64,000 nucleotides of DNA from Burkholderiaceae bacterium (GCA_024235855.1 JACKLN010000013.1:77441-141440), one strand, 5' to 3'; positions 8,910 to 17,998 are shown, counted from the first letter of the stretch. Made by a program: numbers and translations. The notes: a model not told the origin generated them from the sequence alone.

Positions 8910-10132
8910 CGGGGCAGTCTCAGCAGGTCGAGGGCGCGCGCTTCGAACACGGCGGTCGGCAGGCGGGCGGTGCCGTCGCGCAGCCGGCGCTGGAGCACCA
9001 GGTCGAAAAGCAGCGGATTGTGGTGGCGCAGCCGGTCGAGCACCGGCGCGTCGTCGTCGGCCAGCAGGCCGGCGCGCTGCAGTGCCGGCAGCGAGAACAA
9101 GGGCACGACGCCGGGCAGCGGATGGTCCGAGCCGTGCAGCAGCCGGCCGTGCCAGGCCTCCCGCCGCAGCAGGGTGCGCCAGACCTCGGCGCCGCGGTTG
9201 CGCTGGAAGACGGCGGAGATGTCGCCGAAGAGCCGGTCGTGGCCTTCGTCCATCAGCCGCGCGAAGAGCTCGAAGGCCGGGCGCTGCGGCGCCGACCGGC
9301 GGTCGGTATCGGGCATGCGGCCCAGCGAGGCGCAGTGCGCCACGATCACCGGCGTGCCCCGGGCCAACGGGTGGCGCACCGCGAGCGGGTTGCCCAGGCC
9401 CTGGCGGCCGGCGCCGGGCACGGCGTGTTCGGCACCGCAGTGCACGATCAGCGGCCGGCCGGCGCGCGCCAGCCGGTCGTACAGCGGGCGGCAGCGCGCG
9501 TCGGCGAGGTCGATGTTCATCGCGCTGGGCAGCCACTTCAGCGCCACCGCGCCGGCGGCCAGGGCGGCGTCCAGCCGCTCGGCAGCGTCGGCGCGGTACG
9601 GGTGCACCGAGGCCACCCAGTCGAAGTGCGCCGGGTGGCGCGCCGCCACCGTGGCCGCCCAGCGGTCGGGCACGTGGAAGGTGGTCCAGGCGTGGCGCAT
9701 GCGCCCGTCGTCGTCGTGCGCCTCGTCGAAGGCGAACAGCCACCAGCGCGCGCCGGCCGGGAACTCGGCGGCCAGCGCCACTAGGCGGTCGACGTAGGCG
9801 GTGTCGATCGACGGCGCATCGGCCGCCACGCAGGCGCCGTTGAGGATGGCGCGCCGTCGCAGATGTTCCACCGGATGCCAGGCCTGGGTGAGGTGCGGGT
9901 GGATGCGGCAGCCGCTGCCGGCGTCGCCGGTGCCCAGCAGGTGGGCGTGCGTGTCCACCAGCCGCGTCGGGTCCAGGCCGTCCAGCGCAGCGGCCACGAG
10001 TTCGTCGGCGGCCAGGTCGGCCGGCAACGGCCCGCGGCACGCATTGCGCCAGGCCCGTGCGCCCAGGCTGGTGAACAGCCCCGCACCGAGCGCCGCACCG
10101 CCGCAGCAGGCCAGCCAGTGGCGGCGCTTCAT
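8906..10132 (-). CDS. Amidohydrolase-family metal-dependent hydrolase, exported or membrane-anchored
   Basis: A 408-residue TIM-barrel hydrolase. DTHAHLL near residue 60 gives the first metal histidines, KWLPSAMNID a bridging Lys, HCGAEHA and AHCASLG the later histidines, and HGSDHPLP the final Asp. The N-terminus is MKRRHWLACCGGAALGAG, a short basic-hydrophobic segment that looks like a signal or anchor; KRRHW only loosely resembles a Tat motif. The family (Amidohydro_2-like) cleaves or decarboxylates diverse substrates, and nothing here decides which. It overlaps both neighbours by four bases, so it is translated with DUF2145 and the LplT-PlsC fusion. Confidence 0.8.
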   Translation of the reverse strand: MKRRHWLACCGGAALGAGLFTSLGARAWRNACRGPLPADLAADELVAAALDGLDPTRLVDTHAHLLGTGDAGSGCRIHPHLTQAWHPVEHLRRRAILNGACVAADAPSIDTAYVDRLVALAAEFPAGARWWLFAFDEAHDDDGRMRHAWTTFHVPDRWAATVAARHPAHFDWVASVHPYRADAAERLDAALAAGAVALKWLPSAMNIDLADARCRPLYDRLARAGRPLIVHCGAEHAVPGAGRQGLGNPLAVRHPLARGTPVIVAHCASLGRMPDTDRRSAPQRPAFELFARLMDEGHDRLFGDISAVFQRNRGAEVWRTLLRREAWHGRLLHGSDHPLPGVVPLFSLPALQRAGLLADDDAPVLDRLRHHNPLLFDLVLQRRLRDGTARLPTAVFEARALDLLRLPR

Positions 10133-10914
10133 CGCGCGATCTCCTGCACCGGCCCGGCCAGGTCACGGCGTTGCAGCCAGCCGAAGACCGAGTCGACGGT
10201 GACGGTGGCGATGCGGCCGGTGAAGCGCTGCGCCGGCGGGTGGTCGTCGAAGCTGATGTGCACCAGGCTCACGCTGGCGCCCAGGCGCTCGAGGCTGCCC
10301 AACTGAATCACCGTGGGCGTGTAGCCCTGCAGCTTCAGCCAGGCCTGGGCGCGGTCGCGCCGGGCGGCCCGCGGTTCGGCAGCCAGCGCCAGGGTCTCGA
10401 TGGCCCACTGGTTCGACTGCTGGAAGCGCGTGGCCCATGGGTAGGCCACCATGCTGTAGCGCGGCTCGTGCAGGGTGGCGATGTGTTGGTCGTCCATGAG
10501 CAGGGGCCGCAACTTCGCCTGCAGCGCGGGCGTGGGCACCACCCAGCCGGCGCGGTAGTGGTGCAGGTCGTCCATGAAGAACGGGGCCAGTCCCTGGCGG
10601 TAGAGCTCGCCACGTGCGCTGCCGCAGGCGTTTAGCTTGTGCAGCACCCGCCAGTGGCCGGCGTCGTCGCGGTAGGCCCACCCGGCGTGCGACCAGCGCA
10701 GCCCGTGGCGCGACAGGTCCTGCCCGGCGCGCGCGAGCAGCACCACCTGCGCGCCGCTGGCGTCCAGCGCCTGCGCGGTGGCCAGTGCCAGGTCCAGCGC
10801 ACGCTGCACCGCCGCGGTGGTGGGCCGCCGGGTCTCGCAGCCCTGCCCTGCTTGGGCGCCCGCACAGGTCAGCGCCAGCGCCAGCCCCAGCGCGCGCATG
10901 ACGCGGCTCACCAT
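10129..10914 (-). CDS. DUF2145-domain exported protein
   Basis: A 261-residue protein with a signal peptide (MVSRVMRALG plus a hydrophobic core ending near AGAQA). The mature region contains LARAGQDLSRHGLRWSHAG, HKLNACGS and FFMDDLHHY, which I recognise as the DUF2145 pattern. Conserved His, Cys and Asp residues and the SRHGLRWSHAG core recall papain-like or NlpC-like enzymes; that link is inference. The start at 10914 overlaps the preceding stop by seven bases; a second Met lies five codons on. It probably acts in the periplasm together with its operon partners. Confidence 0.75.
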   Translation of the reverse strand: MVSRVMRALGLALALTCAGAQAGQGCETRRPTTAAVQRALDLALATAQALDASGAQVVLLARAGQDLSRHGLRWSHAGWAYRDDAGHWRVLHKLNACGSARGELYRQGLAPFFMDDLHHYRAGWVVPTPALQAKLRPLLMDDQHIATLHEPRYSMVAYPWATRFQQSNQWAIETLALAAEPRAARRDRAQAWLKLQGYTPTVIQLGSLERLGASVSLVHISFDDHPPAQRFTGRIATVTVDSVFGWLQRRDLAGPVQEIAR

Positions 10915-11315
10915 GTCAGCCGCTCGTCGTGCAGCAGCGCACGACCGAGTTGATTGGGGATGAAGCACAGTGCCTCGCCCGCGGCCGAGAGCACCCAGCC
11001 CGCGGCCACCGTGCTGACGACCACCGTGCCGCCAACGACCGCCGACGCACCCGCCGACAGGTGCAGGCCGAAGCGCGCGCCGTCGGAGGCCCGTTCCAGC
11101 ACCCAGACGCTGGCGTCCGAAGCGCCCTGCACGGCGATCACGGTGAAGGCGGCCCCGGACACCAGCAGGCCGGCCGGCACGGCCACCGACAAGGCCACCG
11201 GTAAGGTCGACAGCGTGCTCAGCTCCGAGCCGCCGTGGGCGCGGGCCGCGGGCGCCTGGGCCAGGGCCAGCGCCAGCAGCAGCACGGCCAGCGGTCGCGA
11301 TGCGGCGCGGTTCAT
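10908..11315 (-). CDS. Small exported or membrane protein, partner of DUF2145
   Basis: A 135-residue protein beginning MNRAASRPLAVLLLALALA, a clear signal sequence with a possible cleavage site after ARA. Two hydrophobic segments follow near residues 38-65 and 88-112. The tail ALCFIPNQLGRALLHDE is distinctive. I do not know the family. It overlaps the stop of the YiaA/B-like gene by four bases at its start and the DUF2145 start at its end, so it is tightly coupled to both. Confidence 0.65.
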   Translation of the reverse strand: MNRAASRPLAVLLLALALAQAPAARAHGGSELSTLSTLPVALSVAVPAGLLVSGAAFTVIAVQGASDASVWVLERASDGARFGLHLSAGASAVVGGTVVVSTVAAGWVLSAAGEALCFIPNQLGRALLHDERLTW

Positions 11316-11815
11316 TGCATGTCATCCACATCACAGCTCAGCGCCAGCCGCGCCTCCTGCGCGTCGCGCAGCGTCTTGGCCAGCGTGAAGGCACTGGAGA
11401 CCATGAACAGCCAGCTCACGGCCAGGAAGGCCTTGTAGGTGGGGCTGAGGTCCATGCGCCACAGGCCCCAGGCGGTGAGCGCCATCGCGGCGGCGAAGCC
11501 GCCCCAGACCAGCGCGCCCCATTGCGGCGTGTCTTGACGGTGGCCTTCGTTGTCGCGCACGAACTTGGCCAGCGTGAAGGCGCTGGTCAGCGTGAACAGG
11601 TAGCCCATGACCATGAAGGCGCGGTCCAGGTCGGCCCCCGGCAGCCAGGCCAGGCCGGTGGCGCACAAGGTCAGCGCGACGCCGAAGCTGATCCAGACCT
11701 GGGCACGCCAGGCGCGGGTGTCGATGCGGACGGGGTGGGCAGGGGAACGGTGCATGAGGCGGGCCTCGGTGTTGAACATGGCCTCATGCTGCGCGATCGG
11801 CAAAGAGGTATCCAT
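11312..11815 (-). CDS. YiaA/YiaB-family inner membrane protein
   Basis: A 167-residue protein with four membrane helices arranged as two copies of the YiaA/B unit. Each copy ends in the signature FTLTSAFTLAKFVRD or FMVSSAFTLAKTLRD. I took the start at 11815, which has GGGAG just ahead, instead of longer upstream reading. The role of the family is unknown; some members respond to envelope stress. It is the first gene of the five-gene operon, and its promoter region is shared with the divergent HTH regulator gene at 11883. Confidence 0.8.
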   Translation of the reverse strand: MDTSLPIAQHEAMFNTEARLMHRSPAHPVRIDTRAWRAQVWISFGVALTLCATGLAWLPGADLDRAFMVMGYLFTLTSAFTLAKFVRDNEGHRQDTPQWGALVWGGFAAAMALTAWGLWRMDLSPTYKAFLAVSWLFMVSSAFTLAKTLRDAQEARLALSCDVDDMQ

Positions 11816-11850
11816 CGCTCCCAGGAGCGTGGATTCAGGTCGGACGTCTG

Positions 11851-11867
11851 GTATCGTCAAGCGATAC
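11851..11867. promoter_or_regulatory. Candidate operator between divergent operon and regulator
   Basis: GTATCG-TCAAG-CGATAC is a perfect 6-5-6 inverted repeat. It lies 35 bp upstream of the YiaA/B-like start and 15 bp upstream of the HTH-regulator start. Its place between the regulator and the divergent operon makes it a likely binding site for that regulator. This is inference from position and symmetry only. Confidence 0.5.
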
Positions 11868-11882
11868 TTTTCGAGCCCAACG

Positions 11883-12626
11883 ATGAGTGGCACCCACACC
11901 CTGGTGACGGCCCTGAAGGCCGAACTGCGCCGCGCCGGCATCACCTACGCCCGGCTGGCGCGCGAGCTGGGTCTGGCCGAGTCCAGCGTCAAGCGCATCT
12001 TCTCGCGCGGCGATCTGTCGCTGGCGCGCATCGACCAGGTGCTGGCGCTGCTGAAGATGGATTTCGGCGACCTGGCGCGTCAGGTGGCCAACCTGCAGCC
12101 CGAGCGCCACGAGCTCACGCTGGAACAGGAACGCGCGGTGGTGGCCGACCCACGGCTGCTGCTGGTGGCGATCTGCGCGCTCAGCCAATGGCGCTTCGAA
12201 GAGATCGTGGCCACCTACACGCTGCACAAGGCCGAGGTGGTGGCGGCCCTGGTGGCGCTGGACCGGCTGGGCATCCTGGAGCTGCGCGCGAACAACCGCT
12301 ACCGGCTGAAGATCGACAAGACCTTCCGCTGGCGGCCGCACGGGCCGGTGATGCAGTACTTCCGCGAGCATGCCGTCGGCGACTACTTCAGCGGCGGCTT
12401 CGACGGCGACGGCGAGATGCTGGTGCTGGTGCACGGCCAGATCCAGCCGGCGCAGGCCCAGGCCTTCAACGAACGGCTGCAGCGCCTGGCGCAGGACTTC
12501 GCACACCAGCACCTGGCCGACCGCGCACTGCCAGCGGAACAGCGGCAGGCCTACACCATCGTGATCGGCATGCGCTCGTGGCTGTTCGCGCTCTTCCGCG
12601 ACCGGCTTCGCCAGCCGGAGGGCTGA
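11883..12626 (+). CDS. Helix-turn-helix (XRE-type) transcriptional regulator
   Basis: A 247-residue DNA-binding protein. Residues 5-60 form an XRE/Cro-like HTH, with LARELGLAESSVKRIFSRGD as the turn and recognition helix and LALLKMDFGDLARQ following. The C-terminal 180 residues contain a winged-helix-like stretch (TYTLHKAEVVAALVALDRLG) and a region I cannot name, perhaps effector binding or dimerisation. The start at ATG 11883 sits 15 bp after the palindrome at 11851-11867, so autoregulation is likely. It is divergent from the operon that starts at 11815. Confidence 0.78.
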   Translation: MSGTHTLVTALKAELRRAGITYARLARELGLAESSVKRIFSRGDLSLARIDQVLALLKMDFGDLARQVANLQPERHELTLEQERAVVADPRLLLVAICALSQWRFEEIVATYTLHKAEVVAALVALDRLGILELRANNRYRLKIDKTFRWRPHGPVMQYFREHAVGDYFSGGFDGDGEMLVLVHGQIQPAQAQAFNERLQRLAQDFAHQHLADRALPAEQRQAYTIVIGMRSWLFALFRDRLRQPEG

Positions 12627-12658
12627 TCGTCAGCGCACGAAGGTGTGCCGCCACGGAT

Positions 12659-13582
<924 letters not shown>

Positions 13583-13631
13583 CGGGGCGTCTCCGTTGTG
13601 TTCGCGTCGCCGCAGTGTAGCGCCGCAACTC

Positions 13632-13646
13632 CTTGCCAAAGGCAAG
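13632..13646. promoter_or_regulatory. MarR-type palindrome between divergent genes
   Basis: CTTGCC-AAA-GGCAAG is a perfect palindrome located 49 bp from the esterase start and directly ahead of the MarR-GNAT start. The half-site TTGCC/GGCAA matches the published MarR consensus of E. coli, except that the centre is three bases instead of two. It is likely the operator of the adjacent MarR-domain protein. It also covers the AAGG that would act as ribosome site for the ATG at 13651. Confidence 0.6.
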
Positions 13647-13650
13647 CTTC

Positions 13651-14622
13651 ATGCGGCATGCTGCGGTCATGCCGGAATCCACCGTCGCGCCGCCCGAGCG
13701 CATTGCCACGCTGCGCGCGTTCAACCGCTTCTGGACACGGCGCCTGGGCGTGCTGCGGCCCCAGCTGCTGGGCAGCCGCTTCACGCTGCCGGAATCGCGC
13801 GTGCTGTGGGAGCTGGCGCATGGGGGCGAGCAGAGTGCCAGCGCGCTGGCCCGCACGCTGGCGCTCGACGCCGGCTACCTGAGCCGCCTGCTGGCGCGGC
13901 TGCGCGAGCAGGCGCTGGTGAAGGCCCGCCGTGCGCCGCACGACGGGCGGCAGACGATGCTGTCGCTCAGTGCCGCTGGCCGGCGGGCCTTCGCGCCGCT
14001 GGACCGCGCGTCGCAACGTCAGATGGCCGAACTGCTGGCGCCGCTGGACGATGAGGCACAGCAGGCCGTGGCGGATGCCGTCGACACGCTGATGCGGCAG
14101 CTGGCCTCGATGGACGACACGCCGGTGACGCTGCGGCCGCACCGGCCGGGCGACATCGGCTGGATCGTGATGCGCCATGGCGCGCTGTACGCGCAGGAGT
14201 ACGGCTGGGACAGCGGCTTCGAGGCCCTGGTGGCGCGCATCGGCGCTGACTTCATCGAGCGCTTCGACCCTGCACGCGAAGCCTGCTGGATCGCCGAGCG
14301 CGCCGGGCGGCCGCTGGGCTGTGTGTGTCTGGTGCAGGGCCGCGATGAAACCACTCGGGCCGTGCTGCCCAGCGTGGCGCAGTTGCGGCTGCTGCTGGTG
14401 GAGCCGGCCGCGCGTGGCGCCGGCATCGGCACGCGGCTGACGTCCGCGTGCGAGGACTTTGCCCGCCAGGCCGGTTACGCGCGCATCCGTCTGTGGACCA
14501 ACGCCAACCTGCTGGCCGCACGCGCCATCTACCGTCGCGCCGGCTATGCGCTGGTGGCGAGCGAACCACACCACAGCTTCGGCCACGACCTGGTCGGCGA
14601 AACCTGGGAGCTCGATCTGTGA
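13651..14622 (+). CDS. MarR-family regulator fused to a GNAT acetyltransferase
   Basis: A 323-residue fusion. Residues about 25-150 are a MarR winged helix (LPESRVLWELAHGG, LDAGYLSRLLARLREQALV, DGRQTMLSLSAAGRRAF). Residues about 165-320 are a GNAT fold with the acetyl-CoA loop region VEPAARGAGIGTRL and the later YARIRLWTNANLLAARAIYRRAGY. This architecture is known and widespread; its acetyl acceptor is generally unknown. ATG 13651 has AAGG at eight bases; ATG 13669 is an alternative. The adjacent palindrome and divergent esterase suggest it regulates itself and that gene. Confidence 0.85.
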   Translation: MRHAAVMPESTVAPPERIATLRAFNRFWTRRLGVLRPQLLGSRFTLPESRVLWELAHGGEQSASALARTLALDAGYLSRLLARLREQALVKARRAPHDGRQTMLSLSAAGRRAFAPLDRASQRQMAELLAPLDDEAQQAVADAVDTLMRQLASMDDTPVTLRPHRPGDIGWIVMRHGALYAQEYGWDSGFEALVARIGADFIERFDPAREACWIAERAGRPLGCVCLVQGRDETTRAVLPSVAQLRLLLVEPAARGAGIGTRLTSACEDFARQAGYARIRLWTNANLLAARAIYRRAGYALVASEPHHSFGHDLVGETWELDL

Positions 14623-15005
14623 ACGCAACGCCGTGCCCCTGCGGCAGTGGTCACGCCTATGCCGCCTGCTGCGGCCGCTGGCACGCCGGACCGAATCACC
14701 TTCAGGCGCCCGATGCCGAAGTCCTGATGCGCAGCCGCTACTGCGCCTACGTGCGCGACGACCTGGCCTACCTGCGCGCCACCTGGGCGCCGGAGACCTG
14801 CCCGGCCGACCTGGCACCCAACCCGCCGGGGCTGAAATGGCTGGGGCTGGAGGTCCGGCAGCATGCGCAGCAGGATGCCGACCATGCCACGGTGCGCTTC
14901 GTCGCCCGCAGCAAGCTCGGCGGCCGCGCCCACCGGCTGCAGGAGACGAGCCGTTTCGAGCGGCGAAACGGGCGCTGGCTGTACGTCGGCGGCGACCTGA
15001 ACTGA
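14619..15005 (+). CDS. YchJ/UPF0225-family protein with SEC-C motif
   Basis: A 128-residue protein. The N-terminal CPCGSGHAYAACC is a zinc-binding SEC-C motif, followed by the YchJ core MRSRYCAYVRDDLAYLRATW and the ending RRNGRWLYVGGDL. The biochemical role of the family is not established. The start is a GTG that overlaps the stop of the MarR-GNAT gene (GTGA), so the two are translationally coupled. Confidence 0.85.
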   Translation: MNATPCPCGSGHAYAACCGRWHAGPNHLQAPDAEVLMRSRYCAYVRDDLAYLRATWAPETCPADLAPNPPGLKWLGLEVRQHAQQDADHATVRFVARSKLGGRAHRLQETSRFERRNGRWLYVGGDLN

Positions 15006-15086
15006 CGGCGTCTTCCGGCGGCGGGGCATCGGGGGGGACCGGCGTCATTGGCGTGGCTCCAGGGCCGGCGCGCGGGCCGTGCGGCC

Positions 15087-15572
15087 TCAGCGTCGCCTGT
15101 CCTTCGACCGGGGCCGCCACACCGCCAACACCACGTTGACGACGCAGATGACGACCAGCAGCCAGAGCGTGATGCGCTCGGACCGCAGCAGCGACGCGAT
15201 CAGGTCCGCGTTGGCGGTCTGCACGGCAGCGGCCATTTCGGCCTGCCTCGTGCTGGCGCCGACGACCAGCAGCGTGGCTTCGAACACGCTCAGCCCGAGC
15301 AGCGCCTTGAGCCAGACCCACCCGGCGTTCGCGTAGGCCTGGGTGGCCGCCATCGCGACCAGGCCACTCACGACGACGAGTCCCATCGACGGGATCAAGA
15401 CGTACTGCGCGATGGCCGCAAAGACCTGCCGCGCCGCGAGGAACTCGGCGGCCGACGCGCGATCGGCCGTCTGGTTGATGAGCAGGCAGGCCAGCAGCGC
15501 GCCGCCGAAGCCGATGGCCCCGACCTCGTGCATCACCTTGATGCCGACCCGAAACCAGCGCCGGCGGTTCAT
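15087..15572 (-). CDS. Four-helix membrane protein of unknown function
   Basis: A 161-residue integral membrane protein with about four hydrophobic helices (starting VMHEVGAIGFGGALLACLL). Histidine and glycine in the first helix and the general layout recall DUF2269-like proteins, but I cannot assign it firmly. ATG 15572 is preferred over the GTG seven codons upstream. It follows the CorA-type gene by about 30 bp on the same strand and is probably the last gene of that operon. Confidence 0.65.
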   Translation of the reverse strand: MNRRRWFRVGIKVMHEVGAIGFGGALLACLLINQTADRASAAEFLAARQVFAAIAQYVLIPSMGLVVVSGLVAMAATQAYANAGWVWLKALLGLSVFEATLLVVGASTRQAEMAAAVQTANADLIASLLRSERITLWLLVVICVVNVVLAVWRPRSKDRRR

Positions 15573-15600
15573 GCGTTCGCCCGGCCGCCGCACCGAGGCG

Positions 15601-16578
15601 CTAGATCCACCGCTTGCGCCGGAAGATCACCAGCAGCGCGGTCGCCAGCGTGGCCATGACGCCCAGCAGGATGAAGTAGCCGTAGCGCGTTTTCAGCTCC
15701 GGCATCTGCTCGAAGTTCATGCCGTAGATGCCGGCCAGGAAGCTCAGCGGCACGAAGATCGCGGTGACGATGGTCAGCACCTTCATGATGTTGTTCAGCC
15801 GGTGCGAGGCCAGCGAGATCGTGCCGTCGATCAGGTCCGTCGCCACCTCGTAGTACAGCGTGGCCAGGCTGGCGGCGCGCTCCTGGTGCTCGTAGACGTC
15901 GTTGATCTCGTGCCGGCGCGCAGCCGTGATCTGCGGCGGGCGCTCGTCGTCGTCCAGCAGGTCCTCGAAGATCTGCACGTGGTAGCGCAGCACGCGGCGG
16001 AAGCGGCGCAGGTCGGTGCGGGTGCGCGTCAGCTCGGCCAGCATCTCGTCGCGCGGGTGCTCGACGATCTGTTCCTCCAGGTCCTCCAGCCAGGGCTCCA
16101 GCACCAGCAGGCGACGGGTGTAGTGGTCGATGGAGATGCGCGCCAGGCGCAGCGCCGCCGCATCGGGCCCGTGCACCAGCGCGGCCGGGTCGGCCTGCAG
16201 TTCCTGCCACAGGCGGTCGATGCTGGTCGACGGCGCCGAATGGCGGGTCACGAGGAAGTCCGTGCCGATGAAGATCGCGATCTGGATGGTCGCGAAGTCG
16301 AAGCGCTCCTGCGTCGGCCCGATGCCCTTGAGCAGCAGGAAGGCGTGGTCGGCGAAGCCCTCGAGCTTGGGCGGGTGGCGCGGGTGCTGCGCATCGGACA
16401 CCGCCAGCGGGTGCAGGCCGAAACGGCCGGTCAGCAGGTGCCGCTCTGGCTCGGGCTCGACGTCCGCCAGGTCCAGCCACAGCCGGGTGCCCGGCGCGGC
16501 ACGCCAGGCGTCGATCAGGGACTCGTCGCCGACCTCGATGCGGCCGCTGTCCGGGTGGCACCACAGCGCACGGATCAT
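15601..16578 (-). CDS. CorA-family divalent cation channel
   Basis: A 325-residue protein. A long cytoplasmic domain rich in charged helices leads into two C-terminal membrane helices, with the selectivity loop motif YGMNFEQMPEL between them. This is the defining GMN motif of CorA Mg2+/Co2+/Ni2+ channels and ZntB-like relatives. The ending FRRKRWI matches the basic tail of the family. Start 16578 has GGGAG upstream, 11 bp after the stop of the beta-propeller gene. The ion is not decidable from sequence. Its place behind the MoaD-like/BNR pair is unusual. Confidence 0.88.
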   Translation of the reverse strand: MIRALWCHPDSGRIEVGDESLIDAWRAAPGTRLWLDLADVEPEPERHLLTGRFGLHPLAVSDAQHPRHPPKLEGFADHAFLLLKGIGPTQERFDFATIQIAIFIGTDFLVTRHSAPSTSIDRLWQELQADPAALVHGPDAAALRLARISIDHYTRRLLVLEPWLEDLEEQIVEHPRDEMLAELTRTRTDLRRFRRVLRYHVQIFEDLLDDDERPPQITAARRHEINDVYEHQERAASLATLYYEVATDLIDGTISLASHRLNNIMKVLTIVTAIFVPLSFLAGIYGMNFEQMPELKTRYGYFILLGVMATLATALLVIFRRKRWI

Positions 16579-16589
16579 CCAGGCTCCCG

Positions 16590-17663
16590 TCAGCCGAAGC
16601 GCACGGCGTGCACCATCGGCAGGTTCAGCGACACGGTCTGCCAGTGGTCGCCGCCATCGTCGCTGGCCCACAGGCCGCCGGTGGTGCTGCCCATCATCAG
16701 GCGTTGCCCGTCGTCCGACACGTCCAGCGCGTGGCGGTACACCAGGTCGTAGGCGTGGCGCTGCGGCAGGCCCTCGCGCAGCGTCTGCCAGCTGCGGCCG
16801 CCGTCGCGCGTGCGGTTGACCACCAGGGCGCCGTCCACCGGCACGCGGCACTGGTCGGCGATGGCGGGCACGAACCAGGCGGTGTCCGGATCCCGCGGGT
16901 GCACGGCCACCGGAAAGCCGAAGCTCGACACCGGCGCCTGCAGCGAATGCCACGACCCGCCGTTGTCGGTGCTGCGCCAGATGCCGCCATGGTGCTGGCA
17001 CCACAGCACGTCGGGCGCGGCGGCGCAACGCACGACGCAGTGCGCATCCTGGATGTTCGGGTCCTCGGCGCGCTCGGGCGGCATGAAATCGGCGCGCATG
17101 CCCTGGGCCCGGCTGGCCCAGGTCTCGCCCCCGTCGGTGCTGCGCCAGGCTCCGCCGCAGCTGACGGCCACCAGCAGTTCACCGGCCTCGCTGGGGTGCG
17201 GGCAGACCGAATGGATCCCCGGAAACTCGTAGCCGCCGCCCATCCACTCCAGGCGCTCGGGCCGGTCCCACAGACCGCGCACCAGCTGCCAGCTGGTGCC
17301 GTCGTCGTCGCTGCGGAACAGGCCGCCGGGCAGCGTGCCGGCCCAGGCGGTGCCGCCGGCCCGCGCCAGCGTCCAGATCAGCACCAGCTTCCAGGCCGGG
17401 CCGGTGGCGTCGGCCGGCTGCGCCGGGTAGGTGGGCGTGGCCACCTCGGCCCAGGTGGCGCCAGCGTCGTCGGAGCGGTGCACCTTGCAGCCGAAGTGGC
17501 CCAGGTTCAACGCCGCCAGCATGCGCCCACGGCCGTCCGGCGGCAGCACGGCGCTCACCGGCTCGCCCAGGAACTGGTGGCCCTGGACCTGCCAGCCGCC
17601 CCCATGATGACGCAGTTCGATCAGGCCCTTGCGGGTGGCCACCCAGGCACGGTCTGCGGACAT
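16590..17663 (-). CDS. BNR-repeat beta-propeller protein (sialidase-like fold)
   Basis: A 357-residue protein built from BNR/Asp-box repeats: SDDAGATWAEV, SDDDGTSWQLV, STDGGETWASR, STDNGGSWHSL, TRDGGRSWQTL and SDDGGDHWQTV. Six propeller blades are visible. There is no signal peptide, so it is probably cytoplasmic. The catalytic Arg triad and Tyr of true sialidases are not recognisable, and I would not call it a sialidase. It starts two bases after the stop of the MoaD/ThiS-like gene. The last two Gly codons of that gene (GGAGGC) double as its Shine-Dalgarno sequence, so the two proteins are made together. Confidence 0.8.
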   Translation of the reverse strand: MSADRAWVATRKGLIELRHHGGGWQVQGHQFLGEPVSAVLPPDGRGRMLAALNLGHFGCKVHRSDDAGATWAEVATPTYPAQPADATGPAWKLVLIWTLARAGGTAWAGTLPGGLFRSDDDGTSWQLVRGLWDRPERLEWMGGGYEFPGIHSVCPHPSEAGELLVAVSCGGAWRSTDGGETWASRAQGMRADFMPPERAEDPNIQDAHCVVRCAAAPDVLWCQHHGGIWRSTDNGGSWHSLQAPVSSFGFPVAVHPRDPDTAWFVPAIADQCRVPVDGALVVNRTRDGGRSWQTLREGLPQRHAYDLVYRHALDVSDDGQRLMMGSTTGGLWASDDGGDHWQTVSLNLPMVHAVRFG

Positions 17664-17665
17664 TC

Positions 17666-17935
17666 TCAGCCTCCGGAAAGCGCCTGCATCACGTAGATGC
17701 GGCTGTCGGGTTGAAGCACATCGGTCTGCGCGACGGCATCGGCGCAGCGCCGCCCGTCGACGAAGATCGCCACGTTGGGCCGCACGTGGCCCTGGTCGTC
17801 GAGCACGTAGCCGCGCAGCCGCGGATTGGCCGCGAAGGCCGCCTCCAGCGCCTGGCGCAGCGTGGCGGCCTCGCACGCCACCTCCGGCGTGACGGTGAAC
17901 CTGCGCAGCTGCGGCGTGAAGCGGACCTCGACCAT
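17666..17935 (-). CDS. MoaD/ThiS-family ubiquitin-like protein
   Basis: An 89-residue beta-grasp protein ending in the diglycine QALSGG, as in MoaD, ThiS and other sulfur carriers. Other features are VEVRFTPQLRRF, LRQALEAAF, LRGYVLDDQGHVRPNVAIFVDG and SRIYVMQALSGG. The C-terminal GG suggests activation by an E1-like enzyme to a thiocarboxylate, or use as a modifier. No MoaE, MoeB or ThiF homologue lies nearby. It is coupled to the BNR propeller and likely to the CorA-type gene. The partner process is unknown. Confidence 0.82.
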   Translation of the reverse strand: MVEVRFTPQLRRFTVTPEVACEAATLRQALEAAFAANPRLRGYVLDDQGHVRPNVAIFVDGRRCADAVAQTDVLQPDSRIYVMQALSGG

Positions 17936-17998
17936 GTCCGCCGATGATGGCCGCCCGGCATTGGCTTGACAATGCGCGGTTCGCCTGCCGTCGCCCCC

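Noticed and set aside
7020..10166. A 1048-residue minus-strand frame covering both the transporter and part of the amidohydrolase region
   Set aside because: Only the part after 8909 resembles proteins (LplT-PlsC). The preceding part is an Arg/Pro/Gly-rich shadow of the amidohydrolase gene, which is in another frame with clear motifs.
16590..17663. Annotation of the BNR protein as a sialidase
   Set aside because: Asp-box repeats are shared by many propellers. The sialidase arginine triad and a signal peptide are not visible.
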